Source: Crystallibacter sulfonylureivorans_A (lineage in GTDB: Bacteria > Actinomycetota > Actinomycetes > Actinomycetales > Micrococcaceae). Taken from it: DNA of 64,000 bases. Every line of letters begins with the position of its first letter. Position 1 is the first letter of the stretch. Location of the stretch: NCBI RefSeq assembly GCF_047607445.1, contig NZ_JBLKRT010000019.1, forward strand, positions 14,276 to 78,275, written 5' to 3'. The notes beneath the pieces were generated by a model that was not told where the DNA came from, searched no databases, and saw only the letters and a program-made list of their open reading frames with translations. This document shows positions 60,577 through 64,000 of the stretch, in pieces. Both the position numbers and the translations under genes were made by a program.

Positions 60577-60924
60577 ATGGATTCCGATGCCGCCGCTACT
60601 CTTGCCACGCATGAACAGGAACTGCGGCGCGGCACCATCGTCCTGGCAAGCTTGACTGCCTGCCGGACACCGCGTTACGGGTACGCGCTTCTGAGCACCC
60701 TTGCCGACGCCGGGTTCCAGATCGAAGCGAATACCCTCTACCCGCTGCTGCGGCGCTTGGAGAAGCAAGGCCTCCTCAGAGCCGAGTGGAACACCGACGA
60801 GGTTAGGCCGCGCAAGTACTACACGCTGACCGACCTCGGCAGCCAAATGGCTGATTCACTACGCGGCGAATGGGACACCCTTACCCGAAGCCTGACCACG
60901 CTGTGGAAGGAAGATTCCGCATGA
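60577..60924 (+). CDS. PadR-family transcriptional regulator
   Basis: 115 residues: LRRGTIVLASLTACRTPRYGYALLSTL, EANTLYPLLRRLEKQGLLRAEW and RKYYTLTDLGSQM are the PadR winged helix. A short C-terminal helix is for dimerisation. It overlaps the next gene in ATGA. The operator dyads that cover its promoter suggest autorepression. Confidence 0.92.
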   Translation: MDSDAAATLATHEQELRRGTIVLASLTACRTPRYGYALLSTLADAGFQIEANTLYPLLRRLEKQGLLRAEWNTDEVRPRKYYTLTDLGSQMADSLRGEWDTLTRSLTTLWKEDSA

Positions 60925-61922
60925 GCTCGCTGACCGAAAAGTACGTCGCACAGGTGGTGCGCCGCCTGCCCGAGAACAACCGGGCAGACATTGCCCGCGA
61001 AATCACCGCCACCTTGTCGGACATGGCCGACGCCCGGCTGGCCGCGGACGAATACCCGTCGCCTGCCGCAGCCGAAGCGGCCGAGCGGGCGGCCCTTGAG
61101 GAACTTGGCGATCCCTCACGCTTAGCGCTGCGCTACAGCGAATCACCGCGGTACCTGATCGGCCCGGAACTCTTTCCAGTCTTCACCCGGCTGACAGCCT
61201 GGCTGCTGCCGATTGTGGCGGTGTCGGCGCTGGCGGTGAACGCCCTGGTCTATGTCCTGGCCACTCCGGAGCCGGCAGTCGGTGGCATGATCGGCACGAT
61301 GGTCGGCAACAGCATCCTTGCGGTTCTCCTCGCGGTTGCCGTCGTCACCGTCTTGCTGGCCTTGGCCGAGCGACTCTTGTCAGAGAAGGACAAGGCCCAG
61401 CTGGCAGCACCCGCCACCCGGTCCGGATGGAGCGTCGATGACCTGCTCCGCGAGCCGCCCGTCCGGGAGATCGCGCGTCCGGAGCCGATCGCATCCTTGG
61501 TGATCCTGGCGGTCATGGCGCTGGTGCCGTTCCTTCCGACATCCTTCTTCTACGTGGGCCACCTCAACGGTGGCGGAGGGTTCCTGAATCCGGCTCTCTG
61601 GGACGGTTGGATTCCGGCCTACCTTGGCTTTCTGGCAGCGTTCGCACTGATCGAAATCTGGCGGTTGGCCTCCGGGCGATGGTCGACGGCGATGCTCGCC
61701 ACCATGATGGTGGCAGACGTGGCCTTCGCCGCCTTCTTGACCGCTGCCTTCCTCAGCCAGGATGTGCTCGACCCTGCTCTGTTCGCGGGTTCCGGAGGCG
61801 AGCCGGGCTGGTACCAGGGCGCCGCCGTCGTGCTCATCTGGGTGGTCACCGTGTGGGACCAGCTGGCCACCGTCAAGGCCTACCGCGAGGCCCAATCGCT
61901 TCGACCGGTGGGACCGCGCTAG
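60921..61922 (+). CDS. HAAS-domain membrane protein
   Basis: 333 residues. The N-terminal amphipathic helical domain (1-80; YVAQVVRRLPENNRADIAREI and EELGDPSRLALRY) is the HAAS signalling domain often found with PadR regulators. Then come about six transmembrane helices. The PadR/HAAS pair is a recurring envelope-stress-like sensor unit; its signal is unknown. ATG 60921 overlaps the padR stop. Confidence 0.85.
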   Translation: MSSLTEKYVAQVVRRLPENNRADIAREITATLSDMADARLAADEYPSPAAAEAAERAALEELGDPSRLALRYSESPRYLIGPELFPVFTRLTAWLLPIVAVSALAVNALVYVLATPEPAVGGMIGTMVGNSILAVLLAVAVVTVLLALAERLLSEKDKAQLAAPATRSGWSVDDLLREPPVREIARPEPIASLVILAVMALVPFLPTSFFYVGHLNGGGGFLNPALWDGWIPAYLGFLAAFALIEIWRLASGRWSTAMLATMMVADVAFAAFLTAAFLSQDVLDPALFAGSGGEPGWYQGAAVVLIWVVTVWDQLATVKAYREAQSLRPVGPR

Positions 61923-61942
61923 CCCGGACCAACCCTCGCAGG

Positions 61943-61989
61943 CAGGGGTGCCGCCCTTAGTACCGGGCAGCGCCCCTGTCAATGTTTTT
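61943..61989 (+). terminator. Terminator after the PadR-HAAS operon
   Basis: CAGGGGTGCCGCCC (61943-61956) and GGGCAGCGCCCCTG (61965-61978), then TCAATGTTTTT. Confidence 0.85.
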
Positions 61990-62226
61990 CGACCCCAGAG
62001 GCGCTTTCACATCAGTCACAGAAGTTAACTTCCGTCACATTTCTGTAGCGATCGCAAACCGTCCGTAAAAGGGGTTGCGGCGGGGCTATTAAGCCGTACG
62101 CTAAGACCACCTCTCTGGTTGCGGCGGCATACACCAAGCGGCTTCCCGGAGGTAATTCGTCGGCAGGTTGGGAACGGTGACGTTGGGGGACGTCCGCGAC
62201 CTGCTTAGGGGGACGGAGGACCGCAG
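61990..62226 (+). promoter_or_regulatory. Upstream region and leader of the penicillin-binding protein
   Basis: No gene seen. GAAGTTAACTTC (62021-62032) is a perfect palindrome framed by TCACA and GTCACA. About 130-160 bases of GC-rich leader precede GGAGGA (62215-62220). I recognise no riboswitch. Confidence 0.5.
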
Positions 62227-64000
62227 GTGGACGAAACAATTGGCGATCCGGGGAGCGACGACGCCAGTCGGGACGCAGCGGCCGCTGCTGGCGGGCGACT
62301 GCCGGCGCCGGCCGACCGGGATGCCGCTCCATCGCGCAGCAGACGGAAACCATGGTGGCGGCGCCGGAAAGACACGCTAGGTCTGGACGACCTGATGGCA
62401 CCCGCCCCGGCGGAGCGCCGGCACGGCACCGCAGCCCGTGTTGCGGCCTGGACCGGCGCGGTCGCCGTGGTGGCACTCAGCGCCGGCTCCCTGGTCGCTC
62501 CGGGAGCCATCGCCTTCTCGGCAGCCACCGATTCCGTCCTGGATCTGTGGGAGGAACTGCCGGCCGACTTGCCGCTGGACACCGCCTTGCCGCAGCACAC
62601 GGTCCTGTTGGACAAGGACGGCAAGGAGTTCGCCCGCTTCTACAGCGAGAACCGGATCGATGTTCCCCTGGACCACGTCTCGGCAACATTTCTGGACACG
62701 CTGCTGTCCACCGAGGATTCCCGGTTTTACGAACACCATGGCGTGGACCCGATGGGTGTCACCCGGGCCATGGTGACCAACTCCGTGGGCGGCGAGCGCC
62801 AGGGCGGCTCCACGATCACCCAGCAACTGGTGCAGAACATCCTGGTCAACAACGCACGGGACGAAACCGAGCAGTCCGTGGCGGTGGGTGAGACCTACAA
62901 CGCCAAGATCCGCGAGGCCAAGTACGCCGTGCAGCTGGAGAACCGGCTGAGCAAGGACCAGATCCTGAACATGTACATCAACGCCGTCTACTTCGGCCAC
63001 CGCGCGTACGGAGTACAGGCCGCGGCCCGGATCTACTTCAATACGACGGCGGACAAACTCAATCTGGCGCAGTCTGCGTTGCTCGTCGGGCTGCTCAAGG
63101 GGCCGGTTTACTACGATCCGATGACATATCCGGACCGGGCGCTTGCCCGCCGCAACACCGTGCTGAACGTGATGGAGGGCCGCGGGGCAATCACTCCGGA
63201 CGAAGCCGCAGCGGCACGCCAGAGCGGTCTGGGCCTGGACCCGGGCTCCATGCCGTCCGGCTGCGCCGACTCCGACTACCCGTTCTACTGTGATCTGGTC
63301 CGGGACGAAATCCTCTCCGATCCGGCCTTCGGCAAGACCCAGGAAGAACGCGCCGACCGGCTCTCCCGCGGCGGGATGACCCTGACCACGGCGATGGACC
63401 GCAAGGCGATGGCCGCGGCACAAAAAGCGGTGAGCAAGGCGATGGGCAACAAGAACCGCGTGGCGCTGGGCACCGCCGTCGTGGAACCCGGCACCGGGCA
63501 TATTGCCGCAGTGGTGCAGAACCGTGCGTGGGGCGAGGGCAAGGGCAAGACCGAAGTGGTCTTCGCCGACAGCCCCTTCCAGGTGGGGTCCGCGATGAAG
63601 CCGATTGTGCTGGCCACGGCTCTGTCGCAGGGAATCTCGCCACGGACGAAGCTGCTGGCCAACGGCCCCTACTACTCCCGTCTGGACAACCCGCCGGGCG
63701 GTTTCCACAACTACGGCAACAAGAACTACGGCAACATCGATGCCTACCAGGCCGTCCGCGCATCGGTGAATGTTTACTTCATTCGGCTGATCGAGCGGAC
63801 CGGCGTGAAGGAAGTGGCCGAGCTCGCCGAGAAGCTGGGCATCACCACCATCCCCACCAAAAAACTGCACGGCAAGGAGGCCTCGCTGGCCCTCGGGGCC
63901 TACGAGATTTCACCGCTGCAAATGGCCAACGCCTACTCCACGTTCGTCAGTGGCGGGGTGCTCTGCCGGCCGGTCACCATCACCGAAGGCATCCGCAGCG
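62227..64000 (+). CDS. Class A penicillin-binding protein (glycosyltransferase/transpeptidase), 3' partial
   Basis: Open from GTG 62227 (VDETIGDPGSDD), with GGAGGA 6 bases upstream, to the window end: 591 codons. Cytoplasmic basic head, one transmembrane helix (about 70-95), GT51 glycosyltransferase with STEDSRFYEHHGVDP and QGGSTITQQLVQN, then the transpeptidase with SxxK in GSAMKP and SxN in ASVNVY. The KTG motif lies beyond the window. It polymerises and cross-links peptidoglycan. The long leader and palindrome upstream suggest control. Confidence 0.93.
   Translation, partial: MDETIGDPGSDDASRDAAAAAGGRLPAPADRDAAPSRSRRKPWWRRRKDTLGLDDLMAPAPAERRHGTAARVAAWTGAVAVVALSAGSLVAPGAIAFSAATDSVLDLWEELPADLPLDTALPQHTVLLDKDGKEFARFYSENRIDVPLDHVSATFLDTLLSTEDSRFYEHHGVDPMGVTRAMVTNSVGGERQGGSTITQQLVQNILVNNARDETEQSVAVGETYNAKIREAKYAVQLENRLSKDQILNMYINAVYFGHRAYGVQAAARIYFNTTADKLNLAQSALLVGLLKGPVYYDPMTYPDRALARRNTVLNVMEGRGAITPDEAAAARQSGLGLDPGSMPSGCADSDYPFYCDLVRDEILSDPAFGKTQEERADRLSRGGMTLTTAMDRKAMAAAQKAVSKAMGNKNRVALGTAVVEPGTGHIAAVVQNRAWGEGKGKTEVVFADSPFQVGSAMKPIVLATALSQGISPRTKLLANGPYYSRLDNPPGGFHNYGNKNYGNIDAYQAVRASVNVYFIRLIERTGVKEVAELAEKLGITTIPTKKLHGKEASLALGAYEISPLQMANAYSTFVSGGVLCRPVTITEGIRS

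Overview
The window is high-GC chromosomal DNA from an actinobacterium, most likely a member of the Micrococcaceae close to Arthrobacter. This rests on the SenX3-RegX3/PhoU block beside gpmA and carD, a Bpa proteasome activator ending in GQYL, CstA with YbdD, GTP-dependent PEP carboxykinase, an ECF41/SigJ sigma factor with its carboxymuconolactone-decarboxylase partner, and many leaderless genes. It contains five tRNA genes (Thr-CGT, Ser-TGA, Ser-GCT, Arg-ACG, Ser-CGA). I see no rRNA and no CRISPR array.

Layout. 1-10.5 kb: start of carD, an exported lipoprotein, regX3-senX3 divergent from phoU across an 11-bp-phased PHO box, gpmA, a methyltransferase, a DUF2516 membrane protein, a trans-sulfuration PLP enzyme, tmk-holB and a secreted S33 hydrolase. 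10.6-20 kb: tRNA-Thr, a PaiB-like protein, an arginase-fold protein, a rifampicin-phosphotransferase-like/PEP-utilising enzyme, Bpa and its follower, CstA-YbdD and a quinone oxidoreductase. 20-30 kb: tRNA-Ser, a septum-formation-type lipoprotein, a 1469-residue secreted 5'-nucleotidase/lamin-tail/NucH nuclease behind a candidate PHO box, an FAD/NAD(P) protein and an S9 oligopeptidase. 30-45 kb: two directly oriented copies of one 1298-bp IS1249-type (IS256 family) element, each with its own 8-bp target duplication, bracketing a rifampicin-monooxygenase-like gene with a rifamycin-associated element, DUF2252, RecQ, ManB, NsrR-Hmp and PckG. 45-56 kb: the ECF41 operon, SixA, a flavin disulfide reductase, an orphan winged-helix regulator behind an AT-rich dyad-rich leader, upp, tadA, tRNA-Ser, an M28 peptidase, a rhodanese and a second two-component system. 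56-64 kb: a second Rph-like enzyme, two small repressor-type operons with striking palindromes, and a class A penicillin-binding protein that runs off the window.

The most notable points come from reading insertions and control sites together. IS copy 1 cut off the last 18 codons of the rifampicin-monooxygenase-like gene; the displaced end is still readable on the far side, inside the tRNA-Ser terminator. IS copy 2 landed between a good ECF41-type promoter (TGTCACA, then TGTC) and the ribosome-binding site of the carboxymuconolactone-decarboxylase/ECF41 operon, so it should have broken the usual autoregulatory loop. A PHO box between senX3 and phoU and another before the secreted phosphatase-nuclease suggest a local phosphate-starvation regulon. 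At least ten genes have a -10 hexamer ending 6-8 bases before the start codon, the signature of leaderless transcripts.
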